DNA of 36,984 nucleotides from Myxococcales bacterium. Lineage in GTDB: Bacteria > Myxococcota_A > UBA9042. Within the stretch, counting starts at the first letter, position 1, and each line of letters opens with the position of its first letter. The position numbers were made by a program, and so were the translations under genes. Location of the stretch: the NCBI GenBank assembly GCA_009692465.1, contig SHZD01000037.1, positions 1-36,984 on the forward strand, given 5' to 3'. Shown in pieces: positions 24,839-33,628 of this stretch. Below the pieces are notes generated by a model, which was given only the letters and a program-made list of their open reading frames with translations, was not told the origin of the DNA and made no database searches.

Positions 24839-26869
24839 ATGCGCACGTTCGCGGTTCGAATTGGCCTTGTTGTGCTGGCGCTTCTAGGTCCAAGTTGTGG
24901 CGATCCGCCGTTGGACGCCGCGGCAGCCACTGCTGGGACGGCCGCTGCGGACGCCGAGTTTGGAAGCGATGGCCTTAGCGGTGGCGCTGACAGCAGTGCC
25001 AGTGGCGACGGCACTACGGGCGCTGGCGATGCAACCACTGTCAGCGATGCCAAGGTGTCTGCTGATTCTGACAGCACCATCGCTGGCGACACCGGCGGCT
25101 GCAAGCCCGACTGTGCCGACAAAAAGAAACAATGCGGCCCAGACGGCTGTGGCGGCAGTTGCGGATTTTGCGCCTCCAACGCGGTGTGCGGCGATTTTGT
25201 GTGCAAGGCGATCAATCCCACCGACGCCTGCAAGGCTATGACCTGCGGCGCCAATGCCGCGTGCGTGCTCGGCGGCGACGGCAGCGCCAAATGCGTGTGC
25301 AATGCCGGCTATGGCGGCGACGGCATCACCTGCATCATCGCCGACTGCCAGACGGCCAACGGCGGCTGCGACAAGAATGCAACCTGCACCGAAGTCAAAG
25401 GCGCCGCGCCCACCTGCGCCTGCAAGACTGGCTTTGACGGCAGCGGCAAGATCTGTAAGGACATCGACGAATGCGAAAAGAAAACCGCGCAGTGTGCCCC
25501 CAAAGCCGTGTGCAAAAACACCGACGGCAGCTACGAATGCAGCTGCGACAGCGGTTTTGAGGGCGACGGCCTAGCCGGCTGCACCGACATCGACGAATGC
25601 AAGAACGCCACCGCTAAGTGCGGCAGCGACCAAGTGTGCGACAACACCGTCGGCAGCTTTGTGTGTTCGTGCGCGCCCGGTTACACCAAGAGCGCCCAGG
25701 GCTGCAACGACATTGACGAATGCACCGAAAAGCCGTGCAGCGATAAGGCGACTTGCAAAAACTCCGCGGGCAGCTTCACTTGCACCTGCAACAGCGGCTG
25801 GCAGGGCGACGGCAAGACGTGTACTGAAGTCGATTTGTGCAAGACCGTCACCTGCGGCGGCAACGCCATCTGCCAAAAAGGCGGCGACGGCAAAGCGACT
25901 TGCGTGTGCGTGCCCGGCTACTTGGGCGACGGCAAGACCTGTACCCAGGCGGTGGTCGACATCGTGCTTTTGGGCGTGTTTGTGGCGCCCCTGATGGCCG
26001 ACGGCGATTGCTGGGACAGTTCGCTGATCAGCGGGTGCAACAACCCGAGCAAGGCCGCCCAAGACGCAGTGGCCAAAGCGATGACGGAACTGACAGCAGC
26101 CGTTGGAACCAGCACTTGGGCCGCCAAGACCAGCGCTTTGGAAGCGGCCTTGCAAGGCTTGGGCAACGGCAGCGCCCGGCCTGACGCCTATGGCGATGCG
26201 CTGCTGCAGCCGAGCGGCGCCAGTATCGGGCTCAGTGAGGTCAGCGATTCCAACGCGCCGCTGTGGAGCAACGTCAAGTGGAGCAAGGTGTTTTTGTCGC
26301 CCACCACCGTGCTCAAGGTGACGTTGGCTGACTCCGATTTGGCGCTGGACGAGGAGATCGGCACCGTCTCACTGCAAGTCGCTGACTTGTCCAAGGCGTT
26401 GGCCGCCGGATCGGTAGCAGTCGCGATTCCGGTGCTCAAACAGGAAAAGCAAATTTTGGCCGTCAAGGTGTTGATCACGGCGTGGGTCGGTTGCGGCGAC
26501 GGCAAATGCCTTAGCCCCGAAACGGTCACCACCTGCAAAGCCGACTGCGCGACCACCGGACCCAAGTGCGGCGATGCCAAATGCGACAGCGGCGAGACCG
26601 TGGCCAGTTGCCCGACCGATTGCAAAGTGCTGGCGGGCAGTTGCAAGGCCCTGTGCGGCAAGCAATCGGCGCCCAATGGCTGTTGGTGCGACGACTACTG
26701 CGAGACCGCTGGCGATTGCTGCCTCGACAAGAAGACGTTGTGTTCGTTTGGCTGCAAAGGCAAGTGCGGCCAAAAGAGCCAAAGCGCCGATAACAAGGTG
26801 TGTTGGTGCGACGAAGCCTGTGTGACTAATAAGGATTGTTGTACAGATATCAAAACCATGTGTCCCTAG
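24839..26869 (+). CDS. Lipoprotein with EGF-like and somatomedin-B-like domains
   Basis: Secreted lipoprotein of 676 residues. The signal MRTFAVRIGLVVLALLGPSC ends in a lipobox, followed by GDPPLDAAA as in the lipoprotein at 5631. An Ala/Ser/Asp linker leads to a CGPDGCGGSCGFC knot and six EGF-like domains (about 120-380), three starting with DIDEC, the calcium-binding EGF signature. A 160-residue segment (about 380-540) contains WSNVKWSKVFLSPTTVLKV and is unrecognised. Then come two CGDxKC-x-ET-x-C-x-DC knots and two C-terminal modules of the pattern CWCDxxC...DCCxDxxxxC, as in somatomedin B domains. The architecture suggests an extracellular adhesive or binding role, by analogy only. A strong hairpin begins 13 bp after the stop. 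Confidence 0.85.
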   Translation: MRTFAVRIGLVVLALLGPSCGDPPLDAAAATAGTAAADAEFGSDGLSGGADSSASGDGTTGAGDATTVSDAKVSADSDSTIAGDTGGCKPDCADKKKQCGPDGCGGSCGFCASNAVCGDFVCKAINPTDACKAMTCGANAACVLGGDGSAKCVCNAGYGGDGITCIIADCQTANGGCDKNATCTEVKGAAPTCACKTGFDGSGKICKDIDECEKKTAQCAPKAVCKNTDGSYECSCDSGFEGDGLAGCTDIDECKNATAKCGSDQVCDNTVGSFVCSCAPGYTKSAQGCNDIDECTEKPCSDKATCKNSAGSFTCTCNSGWQGDGKTCTEVDLCKTVTCGGNAICQKGGDGKATCVCVPGYLGDGKTCTQAVVDIVLLGVFVAPLMADGDCWDSSLISGCNNPSKAAQDAVAKAMTELTAAVGTSTWAAKTSALEAALQGLGNGSARPDAYGDALLQPSGASIGLSEVSDSNAPLWSNVKWSKVFLSPTTVLKVTLADSDLALDEEIGTVSLQVADLSKALAAGSVAVAIPVLKQEKQILAVKVLITAWVGCGDGKCLSPETVTTCKADCATTGPKCGDAKCDSGETVASCPTDCKVLAGSCKALCGKQSAPNGCWCDDYCETAGDCCLDKKTLCSFGCKGKCGQKSQSADNKVCWCDEACVTNKDCCTDIKTMCP

Positions 26870-26882
26870 CCCTTGGCTTGAG

Positions 26883-26920
26883 GCTAGGAGCGTGTCGGAG
26901 TATTCCGACTCGCTCCTAGC
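26883..26920. terminator. Strong hairpin after the EGF lipoprotein gene
   Basis: GCTAGGAGCG (26883-26892) pairs with CGCTCCTAGC (26911-26920), extended after one mismatch by six further pairs around a four-base loop. It lies 13 bp after the stop codon. There is no T-run, so it may be a 3'-end stabiliser rather than a true intrinsic terminator. Its arms recur at 27006-27021 and 27075-27090. Confidence 0.6.
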
Positions 26921-26940
26921 GCCGTCCGGCTCGACGGCGG

Positions 26941-26990
26941 CAACTGTCTGAAACTGCACGGATTCACTCCGGGCAGTTCTCGGACAGTTG
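26941..26990. repeat. Nested inverted repeat
   Basis: CAACTGTC (26941-26948) pairs with GACAGTTG (26983-26990), and inside it AACTGC (26952-26957) pairs with GCAGTT (26973-26978). It lies between the two CTAGGAGC-type inverted repeats. Confidence 0.6.
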
Positions 26991-27005
26991 AGACTAGTTG
27001 ACTGG

Positions 27006-27090
27006 CTAGGAGCCTGTCGGATCGTAATAGATTCATTGTGTATAACCCGATAGACATTTCACAACCGATTGATTTCCGACAGGCTCCTAG
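27006..27090. repeat. 85-bp element bounded by perfect 16-bp inverted repeats
   Basis: CTAGGAGCCTGTCGGA (27006-27021) and its exact reverse complement (27075-27090) enclose 53 bp that are visibly AT-rich compared with the window. The arm is almost the same as that of the hairpin at 26883-26920. No coding potential. It could be a tiny non-autonomous mobile element or a structured repeat. Confidence 0.7.
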
Positions 27091-27150
27091 AGCGCCAAAC
27101 CGATTGCTGCCGGCGCAAACGCCGCTGGCCGCGGGGTGTAGCCCAAATCA

Positions 27151-27282
27151 GGGGTCCCGACACCAAAATGCGATTGGTTTCTATCGGAATTGGAGCGGCG
27201 AGACGCCCCGGGCGCGAGTTCGCAACCCACCAAACAAGCCATGAGCACCGAATCGGATGGAATCTGATCGGTGCTCTAGAGA
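27151..27282 (-). repeat. 137-bp-family repeat, copy 4
   Basis: On the minus strand: hairpin GAGCACCGA...TCGGTGCTC (27243-27276), then core GGCTTGTTTGGTGGGT, CGAACTCGCG, CGTCTCGCCGCTCC and CCAATCGCA, then a distal segment (TTTTGGTGTCGGG) resembling the proximal arm. A stem GCCC/GGGC occurs in the core where copies 2 and 3 have other complementary bases. Edges are approximate. It lies directly after copy 5 on the same strand. Confidence 0.75.
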
Positions 27283-27435
27283 CCCGACCAATTAACGTCG
27301 AACCTCCAAGAATTCCCAAACAAAACGGAGCGGCCTGACGCTAACCCGCAGGCCACTGAATAAGTGCCGCAGGCTCGCGACCCACAAAGCAAGCACTGAG
27401 ACGCCGAGCAAATCTCATTTGATCGGCTAACTAGA
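27277..27435 (-). repeat. 137-bp-family repeat, copy 5 (extended)
   Basis: On the minus strand: hairpin GCCGA.CAAAT / ATTTG.TCGGC, then GTGCTTGCTTTGTGGGTCGC, GCGTCAGGCCGCTCC, and a distal segment ATTGGTCGGGTCTC that resembles the proximal ATTTGCTCGGCGTCTC. The core has about 20 extra bases. It begins about 120 bp after the stop codon of the DUF2325 gene in sense orientation. Edges are approximate. Confidence 0.65.
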
Positions 27436-27438
27436 AAC

Positions 27439-27457
27439 TTGGGGGCGCCGCCCCCAA
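27439..27457 (-). terminator. GC-rich hairpin after the DUF2325 gene
   Basis: TTGGGGGCG (27439-27447) pairs with CGCCCCCAA (27449-27457). For the minus-strand gene ending at 27554 it is followed by AAGTTTCTAG, a weak T-rich tail, so a factor-assisted or weak intrinsic terminator is possible. A palindrome CCGCAGCTGCGG lies between it and the gene. The rest of 27458-27553 shows nothing else. Confidence 0.45.
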
Positions 27458-27553
27458 ACCCCCGCGGTGGTCCGCAGCTGCGGCCCACATTCCACATGCC
27501 GCTCAAGGAGTTTCATGCATCGTGGGTGCCGATTTGGCGGCATGCGGAACTCT

Positions 27554-29080
27554 CTAGCTCGCTTCGGCCGGTCGCTTGCCCAGATCCTGTTCAATCGCCA
27601 GCCGAATGCGCTCGACCCCGTAGCCACGTTCGACCGAAGCAAACGGCACCTTGGCACCGCGGCAAGCATCGACAATTTTGCCGCACACCGCGTGGTTGAT
27701 GTACGACTGCAACACGATCACGAACTCGACCCCGCCGGCGCGAATCTGATTGGCTAAGGCGTCGACCTGACGAACCTGGTCGATCCCTTCCCAGCTTAGC
27801 CCAGCGAATTCAAAGCAATGCTCGATGCGAGCGCGGGCGTCTTCGCGCGGATCGCCGCCAATCAGTGCCGCTCGCTTGCCGCGCACCGCCGACCAATGGG
27901 CCCAATCCGCCGCGGGTCCGGTTTGGCGATCCGGGGCTTCCTCGATCTCGTCGCCCTCCTTGATCGCCTTGCGCAGCGGCTTAAAGCGGGCGTGCTTGCC
28001 CAACAGCTCCAACTTGGGCCGGCAGATGCGCACCAAGCGCGGGTCGGTGCGCGCCACTCCTGCCGCGATCACCGCATCCAAGTGCTCAATAATCGGATCG
28101 TCGCCGCCGTCCTCAGCCAAAAGGGCTTCCAGTTTGGCGATTTCACGTTCGGGGTTGGGCTTGGTCGGCTCGGCGCGCACCGCGATCAACTCGTTCAGGA
28201 GGGTCAGGTGGTCCTGAGCGTCCTTGAGCCAACTGTCCGACCGCGAACCATGTGAGCGCGCCAGACCGTACACGAAACCGGGGGCCTCCTCTTTGGTGTA
28301 GCGCGACAACGCATTGAAAAGATTCTCGATTTGTCGATCAACGTCCAGTAGCGTGAGGATCGGCAGCGCCGGCGGCTCTTGCAGACAGCGCGCCCGTGCG
28401 GCTAGATGCGCGATAACAGGCACTTGAACGTCGGCAGGCAGCGAGCGCCACGTCTCTTGCCGCTCCGGCCGGGTACACCGCACCAGCAGTTTGAGTTCGG
28501 TGCGCACGGCCTCGTCCGTGTCGAGAGCAGCCGGGATTTCGCCCAGTTCAGCGCGCACGCTCTGGGCCAGCGGCAACGAAAACACCGGCGGCGGTGCCAC
28601 GACGGCTGCATACTGGCCGCTAAGTTGGGCCTGCAGCCGATGGCGCTTGAACTCATCGACGGCGACAAACGGCCCACTGGGCGACCGGGCGACCGCGCCG
28701 TACTCGCCGGTAATCCGATCGCGCAGTTCGCCGTCCACTGCAGCCGGCCTCGACTCGCCGCGCCGAAAAGTCGGGCGAATTTCTGGCTTGAGGCGCACAC
28801 CGCCCAAGCGCAGCGAAACTACGGCGTCGATCCAGCGCGCCATCAATTCGCGGCGTCTGTCCGCGAGTTGTTGTTGAATATCAATAACTTTAGCGTCTTG
28901 CCAGCAATCAGCGCGCCCAGCAATGGCGTGAGCAAAGCGGCGACTTGCGTCCAATAATTCATCCAGTTCTAAATCGATGCGCTCTATGACTTCAGCATGG
29001 TCGACGGCCGCTGCCGGCTCACGCGCCAGCCACTCGCGCACGATTTCTAGGGTTTTGACGGTGGAAGAGTCTGAATTCAT
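27554..29080 (-). CDS. DUF2325 domain protein
   Basis: Cytoplasmic protein of 508 residues without signal or membrane segment. Residues 1-100 are helical and acidic (HAEVIERIDLELDELLDASRR). The middle is not recognised. The last 100 residues (RGKRAALIGGDPREDAR, then VEFVIVLQSYINHAVCGKIV and GVERIRLAIEQDL) match the DUF2325 pattern: a Rossmann-like half with an initial GG strand and a conserved ISH/INH before a helix. DUF2325 proteins are often near or fused to DNA- or stress-related partners, but the biochemistry is unknown. The divergent 1375-aa lipoprotein starts 286 bp away; the interval shows no clear regulatory motif. It is followed by hairpins and repeat copies 5 and 4 in sense orientation. 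Confidence 0.78.
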   Translation of the reverse strand: MNSDSSTVKTLEIVREWLAREPAAAVDHAEVIERIDLELDELLDASRRFAHAIAGRADCWQDAKVIDIQQQLADRRRELMARWIDAVVSLRLGGVRLKPEIRPTFRRGESRPAAVDGELRDRITGEYGAVARSPSGPFVAVDEFKRHRLQAQLSGQYAAVVAPPPVFSLPLAQSVRAELGEIPAALDTDEAVRTELKLLVRCTRPERQETWRSLPADVQVPVIAHLAARARCLQEPPALPILTLLDVDRQIENLFNALSRYTKEEAPGFVYGLARSHGSRSDSWLKDAQDHLTLLNELIAVRAEPTKPNPEREIAKLEALLAEDGGDDPIIEHLDAVIAAGVARTDPRLVRICRPKLELLGKHARFKPLRKAIKEGDEIEEAPDRQTGPAADWAHWSAVRGKRAALIGGDPREDARARIEHCFEFAGLSWEGIDQVRQVDALANQIRAGGVEFVIVLQSYINHAVCGKIVDACRGAKVPFASVERGYGVERIRLAIEQDLGKRPAEAS

Positions 29081-29366
29081 GGCAACTCCTGCAAACCAAT
29101 CCGGTCCGTGCGGCCGCCCTCCAACCCCAGGGCACGACTTGCCAACAGAGTGCCACCGTCCCCGCCGCTAGCGCAAAACTACCAAAGCGATGTGCCCGCA
29201 ACACGGCGGTTTTGTGCGGCGTTGCCGCTGGTGGAAGTCTTGTGCATAGCGGCTTAGGCTTCTAAGATGCGGGTCTTGCTTGGCCGTCGCCAAGTCGCTA
29301 CCCGCGTTTCGCCTGCGCTGCCATGATCGACCCCCTGCGCCGTCACCATCGACATCTCGGAGCCTG

Positions 29367-32300
29367 ATGCGCCAACAGTTCATAGTTGCACCTGTGTTTC
29401 GCCGACTTGGCCTCTTTTTGCTGTGTGGGGCCGCGCTGACCGTTGCGGTGTCGGCGTGCAGTATTGGCGACCAAGTCAGCGCGGACGCCAGCGTGGCCGA
29501 CGTCAAGACGGCCGAAGCGACCCAACAATCCGAACTGCCCGCCGCATCCACGGCGTCCGCGGCGGCGTGGCAGTGCCCCAATGGCCACGGCTGCCCGTGT
29601 ACCGCCGACAGCGACTGCGGATTTTCGGGACTGTGTTTAACCTCCGCTGCCGGTACCGCCGCCTGTGCGACGCCGTGCCCTGTCGGGGTGTGTGGCGACG
29701 GCTCAGTGTGTCGATCGGTCACCGAAGGGACGGCGCCTGGGCCGTGGTGCGTGCCCAAGTTGGCCCGCCTGTGCGATCCCTGCGCCAGCGCCAAGGACTG
29801 CCAACAACGCGGTCACCCCAGCGCCGCGTGCATCAGCTACGGGGTTGTCGGCAATTTCTGCGGCGTCGCTTGTCAAGGCGATAGCGACTGCGGCGGTGCC
29901 GGTTTTGGCTGCCGGCCCGTGGCCAGTACCGACAGCGGCAATGTCTTGCAGTGTGTGCGCTTGGCTGGCGGCGAACAGGGGCAATGCGAGTGCAGCCCGC
30001 GGGCGATCGCCGAAAAAAGCCAAACGTCTTGCGGCATCGGGACCTGTAAGGGCGCGCGCGGCTGTGGTGAATCCGGGCTGAGCTTGTGCGACGGCGCCAC
30101 CCCGACCGGCGAAGTGTGCAACGGCAAAGACGACGATTGCGACGGCGCAACGGACCAATCCAGCACCGGCATTGCTCTGTGCGACGATGGCAAAGCGTGT
30201 ACCGCCGACAGCTGTGACCCTGCAGCGGGATGCCAAAATCAAGTTGTGAACGGCACAGCTTGCAACGCCGACGGTTCGCTGTGTACTGGACCCGATTCGT
30301 GCCAAGCCGGCACCTGTACTGCGGGTCCCAGCAGCGATTGTAACGACAATAACTCTTGCACCGACGATAGTTGCGTCGCGACTAGCGGTTGCGTCTATGT
30401 TTGGATCGACGGCAAAGCCTGCAACGACGGCAACGACTGCAGCGACAAGGACACGTGTAAGCAGGGAAAATGCAACGGAATCATCAAGATCTGCGACGAC
30501 AAGAATCCGTGTACCGCTGACGTATGCTTAGCTGGCGCCTGCACCGCAACCGCCGTCAACGGCGCACCGTGCACCGACAGCAATCCGTGCACCGGCGCCG
30601 ACACCTGTGCGCTGGGGTTGTGCAGCGGCCTGACCGTGACCTGCGACGACGCCAATCCGTGTACCGGTGACGTGTGCGACAAGGGTGGCGGGTGCACCAA
30701 CTTGCCGATCGCGGCAACGGCATGTGAAGACGGCAACTTATGCACCAGCGGCGACTTGTGCACTCAGGGCGTTTGCGTCGGCGGTTCCGGCGTGCCGTGT
30801 GCCAGCGCCAATCCGTGTGTGCAAGCGCTGTGCGCCGCCGCTACCGGCGATTGCGGCCAAAAACTGCGGCCCGATGGCTTTGGCTGCAGCGATGGCAAGG
30901 CTTGCACCGGCGGCGACGCTTGCAGTAAAGGTTCCTGCGCTGGAAAAGTAGCTTGCGATGACAAAAATGCTTGCACTGCGGATAGTTGTGACGCGAGCGG
31001 CGCATGTGTGGCGGCGGCGATCAACGGCGGCAAATGCGACGATGGCGACAAATGCAGCAGCGGCGATGGGTGCGCCACCGGCCAGTGCGTCGGTGCCAGT
31101 GCGCCCAGCGTGTGCGACGACAATAATCCTTGCACGGTCGATAGTTGCGGCGCCAAGACCGGCTGCGCCCATACCAACAAAGCCGACGCCAGCGTCTGCG
31201 ACGACAGCTTGGGCTGCAACGGCAGCGACAGCTGCAAGGCCGGCCAGTGCAGCGAACACGCCAGCGCATGCAAGACCTGCACCACCGACGGCGACTGCAC
31301 CAGCGAAGACGACGGCAATGTTTGCACCGGCAAGGTGGTGTGTGCGGCCAAAGTGTGCAGCTTGGACAGTATGACCGTCATCGCCTGCGATCACGGCGCC
31401 GATACTGCGTGCGCGGTCAACACCTGCGCCAGCAAGACCGGCAGTTGTGCTCTGGTCAATTTGGCCGATGGCGCCACGTGCAGCGATGGCAACCCTTGCA
31501 CCAGTGCTGACGCTTGCAAAGCCGGGGCCTGCGCTGGCCCCAGCGCTTGCGACGACGCCAATCCCTGTACGACCGACGCTTGCGCGGCGACCGGTTGCAC
31601 CCACAAGGCAGCGGCGGGCGCAAAATGCGACGATGGCAGCGCTTGTACCACCAGCGATACCTGCGCCAGCGGTGGCACTTGTGTCGGCACGCCGACCGTA
31701 TGTAGCGACGACAATTCGTGCACTGACGACAGCTGCGACGCCAAGACCGGCTGCAAAACCGCAGACAACAGCAAGACTTGTCAGTTAACAGACTGTAAGC
31801 AGGGCCAATGCGCCGCGGGCGCCTGCATCGATAGCGGCAAGACCGGCTGCGACGACGGCAATCCGTGCACCACGGACACTTGTGCCGACAAGGCCTGCCA
31901 AGTCGCGGTCGCCACGGACGGCAGCCTGTGCCCCGACAGCGACGCTTGCACCACCAAGGAAACCTGCACTGGCGGCAAGTGCGCCAGCCAGGCCGTCGAC
32001 TGCCCCGATGCCGCCACTGCCTGCCAAATCGAAACGTGTGACGCCAGCAGTGGTTGCGGCTTTGCCCTGAGCAAGGACGGCACCAGCTGCGACGACGGCG
32101 ATGCCTGCAGCAGCGGCGACACCTGTGCCGCCGGCAAGTGCAGCAGCAAACCGGTGGTCTGCGACGACACCAACGCGTGCACCAGCGACAGTTGCGATGG
32201 CAGCAGCGGCAAATGCGCGTTTGCGGTGCTCGCCAGCGGTTCGTGCGACGACGGCAACTTGTGCACCATCACCGATGTGTGCGCCAAAGGTAGCTGCAGC

Positions 32301-33494
32301 GGCAGCGCCAAAATCTGTGACGACGGCCTAGTGTGCACGGCCGACGCCTGCGACACCAAGGCCGGCGGTTGCGCCACCCCACCGGCGGCCGATGGCACCC
32401 CGTGCGACGATCAGAATGGCTGCACTGAAAACGACGCTTGCAAAGCCGGCACCTGCAAGGGCGAGATTGCCGCCGATGCGGTAACCACCTTGGCCGGCAG
32501 CGCCGACGCCGGTTTTGCCAATGGCACCGGCAGCAGCGCCAAGTTTGCTGAACCTGTCGCCTTGGCGGTCGATGCCAGCGGCACCCTGTATGTGTGCGAC
32601 GCCGCCAGCGGCTCAGCGCGCATTCGCAAAGTCACAGCGGGCGGCCAGGTGACGACTCTAGCCGGCCAAGGCCTAGACGGCTGGGTCGACGGCGGACCCA
32701 CACTGGCGCGCTTCTGGCGGCCCAGCGGTATTGCTCTGGCCAACGATGGCAATTTGTACGTCGCTGATCGCTTCAACCAACGCATTCGCAAGGTCGATTC
32801 GGCGGGCACCGTGACCACACTGGCCGGCGATGCTGCTGAGCCTGGTTTGGGCGATCTCAAGGCGCCCGGCGATTTTGCCGACGGTCAAGGCACTGCGGCC
32901 AAATTCGACGAACCAGCGGGCATTGCGTGGTCGGCTACGGACAGCACCTTGTATGTGGTCGAAGCCGCCAATCACCGGGTGCGCAAAGTCACGCTCAATG
33001 GCACGGTGACGCTGGTCGCCGGCAAGGACGGCGGTGGCGTCAGCGATGGCGACGCGCTGCAGGCCACCTTCAACGCCCCAACGGGCATCGCCGTGGGCAG
33101 CGATGGGGCTATTTTCATCGCCGACACCGGCAACCACCGCATTCGCAAGCTGATCGGTGGCAAAGTCACCACTGTTGCGGGCGGTGGTATTGGCTACGCC
33201 GATGCGGCGCTGGCTAATAGTTTATTTAGTGATCCTGCTGGTTTGTCCTGGTTTGCTGGCTCGGTGTTCGTCGCTGACTCCGGCAACGGCAGCGCGCGCA
33301 ATGTGGCGATTAGTGAAGTCAAAACACTGGCCGGCAGCGGGGTGCCGGGCTTTGCCGACGGCGGTTTTGCCGCGGCTAAGTTCAAGGGTCCGCGCGGCAT
33401 CATCGCCGCTAGTGCGGGTCTTTGGTACGTCGCCGACAGCGAGAACTTTAGAATACGCAAGCTATTTTCGCCGGCGACCGCCTGCGGCAAGTGA
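29367..33494 (+). CDS. Giant Cys-rich lipoprotein with NHL propeller
   Basis: Surface lipoprotein of 1375 residues from the ATG at 29367. The signal ends LTVAVSAC, a good lipobox. Residues about 60-190 hold cysteine-knot segments (CTADSDCGFSG, CQGDSDCGGAGFGC) and GEVCNGKDDDCDG, a motif common in myxobacterial secreted proteins. About 28 cysteine modules follow (190-1030). Two types largely alternate: CDDxNPCTxDxC...GC and CxDGxxCTxxDxCxxGxC. The last 340 residues form six NHL repeats (VTTLAG...F..P.GIA....LYVAD..N.RIRK), enough for one six-bladed propeller. It needs export and heavy disulfide formation. Adhesion or ligand binding is likely but unproven. The kinase gene follows after 134 bp. 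Confidence 0.9.
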   Translation: MRQQFIVAPVFRRLGLFLLCGAALTVAVSACSIGDQVSADASVADVKTAEATQQSELPAASTASAAAWQCPNGHGCPCTADSDCGFSGLCLTSAAGTAACATPCPVGVCGDGSVCRSVTEGTAPGPWCVPKLARLCDPCASAKDCQQRGHPSAACISYGVVGNFCGVACQGDSDCGGAGFGCRPVASTDSGNVLQCVRLAGGEQGQCECSPRAIAEKSQTSCGIGTCKGARGCGESGLSLCDGATPTGEVCNGKDDDCDGATDQSSTGIALCDDGKACTADSCDPAAGCQNQVVNGTACNADGSLCTGPDSCQAGTCTAGPSSDCNDNNSCTDDSCVATSGCVYVWIDGKACNDGNDCSDKDTCKQGKCNGIIKICDDKNPCTADVCLAGACTATAVNGAPCTDSNPCTGADTCALGLCSGLTVTCDDANPCTGDVCDKGGGCTNLPIAATACEDGNLCTSGDLCTQGVCVGGSGVPCASANPCVQALCAAATGDCGQKLRPDGFGCSDGKACTGGDACSKGSCAGKVACDDKNACTADSCDASGACVAAAINGGKCDDGDKCSSGDGCATGQCVGASAPSVCDDNNPCTVDSCGAKTGCAHTNKADASVCDDSLGCNGSDSCKAGQCSEHASACKTCTTDGDCTSEDDGNVCTGKVVCAAKVCSLDSMTVIACDHGADTACAVNTCASKTGSCALVNLADGATCSDGNPCTSADACKAGACAGPSACDDANPCTTDACAATGCTHKAAAGAKCDDGSACTTSDTCASGGTCVGTPTVCSDDNSCTDDSCDAKTGCKTADNSKTCQLTDCKQGQCAAGACIDSGKTGCDDGNPCTTDTCADKACQVAVATDGSLCPDSDACTTKETCTGGKCASQAVDCPDAATACQIETCDASSGCGFALSKDGTSCDDGDACSSGDTCAAGKCSSKPVVCDDTNACTSDSCDGSSGKCAFAVLASGSCDDGNLCTITDVCAKGSCSGSAKICDDGLVCTADACDTKAGGCATPPAADGTPCDDQNGCTENDACKAGTCKGEIAADAVTTLAGSADAGFANGTGSSAKFAEPVALAVDASGTLYVCDAASGSARIRKVTAGGQVTTLAGQGLDGWVDGGPTLARFWRPSGIALANDGNLYVADRFNQRIRKVDSAGTVTTLAGDAAEPGLGDLKAPGDFADGQGTAAKFDEPAGIAWSATDSTLYVVEAANHRVRKVTLNGTVTLVAGKDGGGVSDGDALQATFNAPTGIAVGSDGAIFIADTGNHRIRKLIGGKVTTVAGGGIGYADAALANSLFSDPAGLSWFAGSVFVADSGNGSARNVAISEVKTLAGSGVPGFADGGFAAAKFKGPRGIIAASAGLWYVADSENFRIRKLFSPATACGK

Positions 33495-33497
33495 ACC

Positions 33498-33566
33498 ATG
33501 CCCCATCTCGTGCCGTCAGCCTTGTGCCTCAACCCCTCCCGGTCGCCCAGCGGCGACGTGGGGCAT
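33498..33566. repeat. Inverted repeat before the kinase gene
   Basis: ATGCCCCA (33498-33505) and TGGGGCAT (33559-33566) are exact complements separated by 53 bp. They begin 3 bp after the stop codon of the Cys-rich lipoprotein. Closer to the kinase start, GGGCCCT and AGGGTCC around 33603-33621 form a second near-perfect hairpin. Either may mark a transcript end or regulate the kinase. Confidence 0.45.
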
Positions 33567-33628
33567 CCGCGTAGACGCCCGCGCTTAGGCAGCATACACT
33601 CTGGGCCCTTTGCTAGGGTCCGGACGGC

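Noticed and set aside
26883..26920. Classical intrinsic terminator
   Set aside because: The stem is strong but no T-run follows on either strand, so only a tentative terminator call is made.
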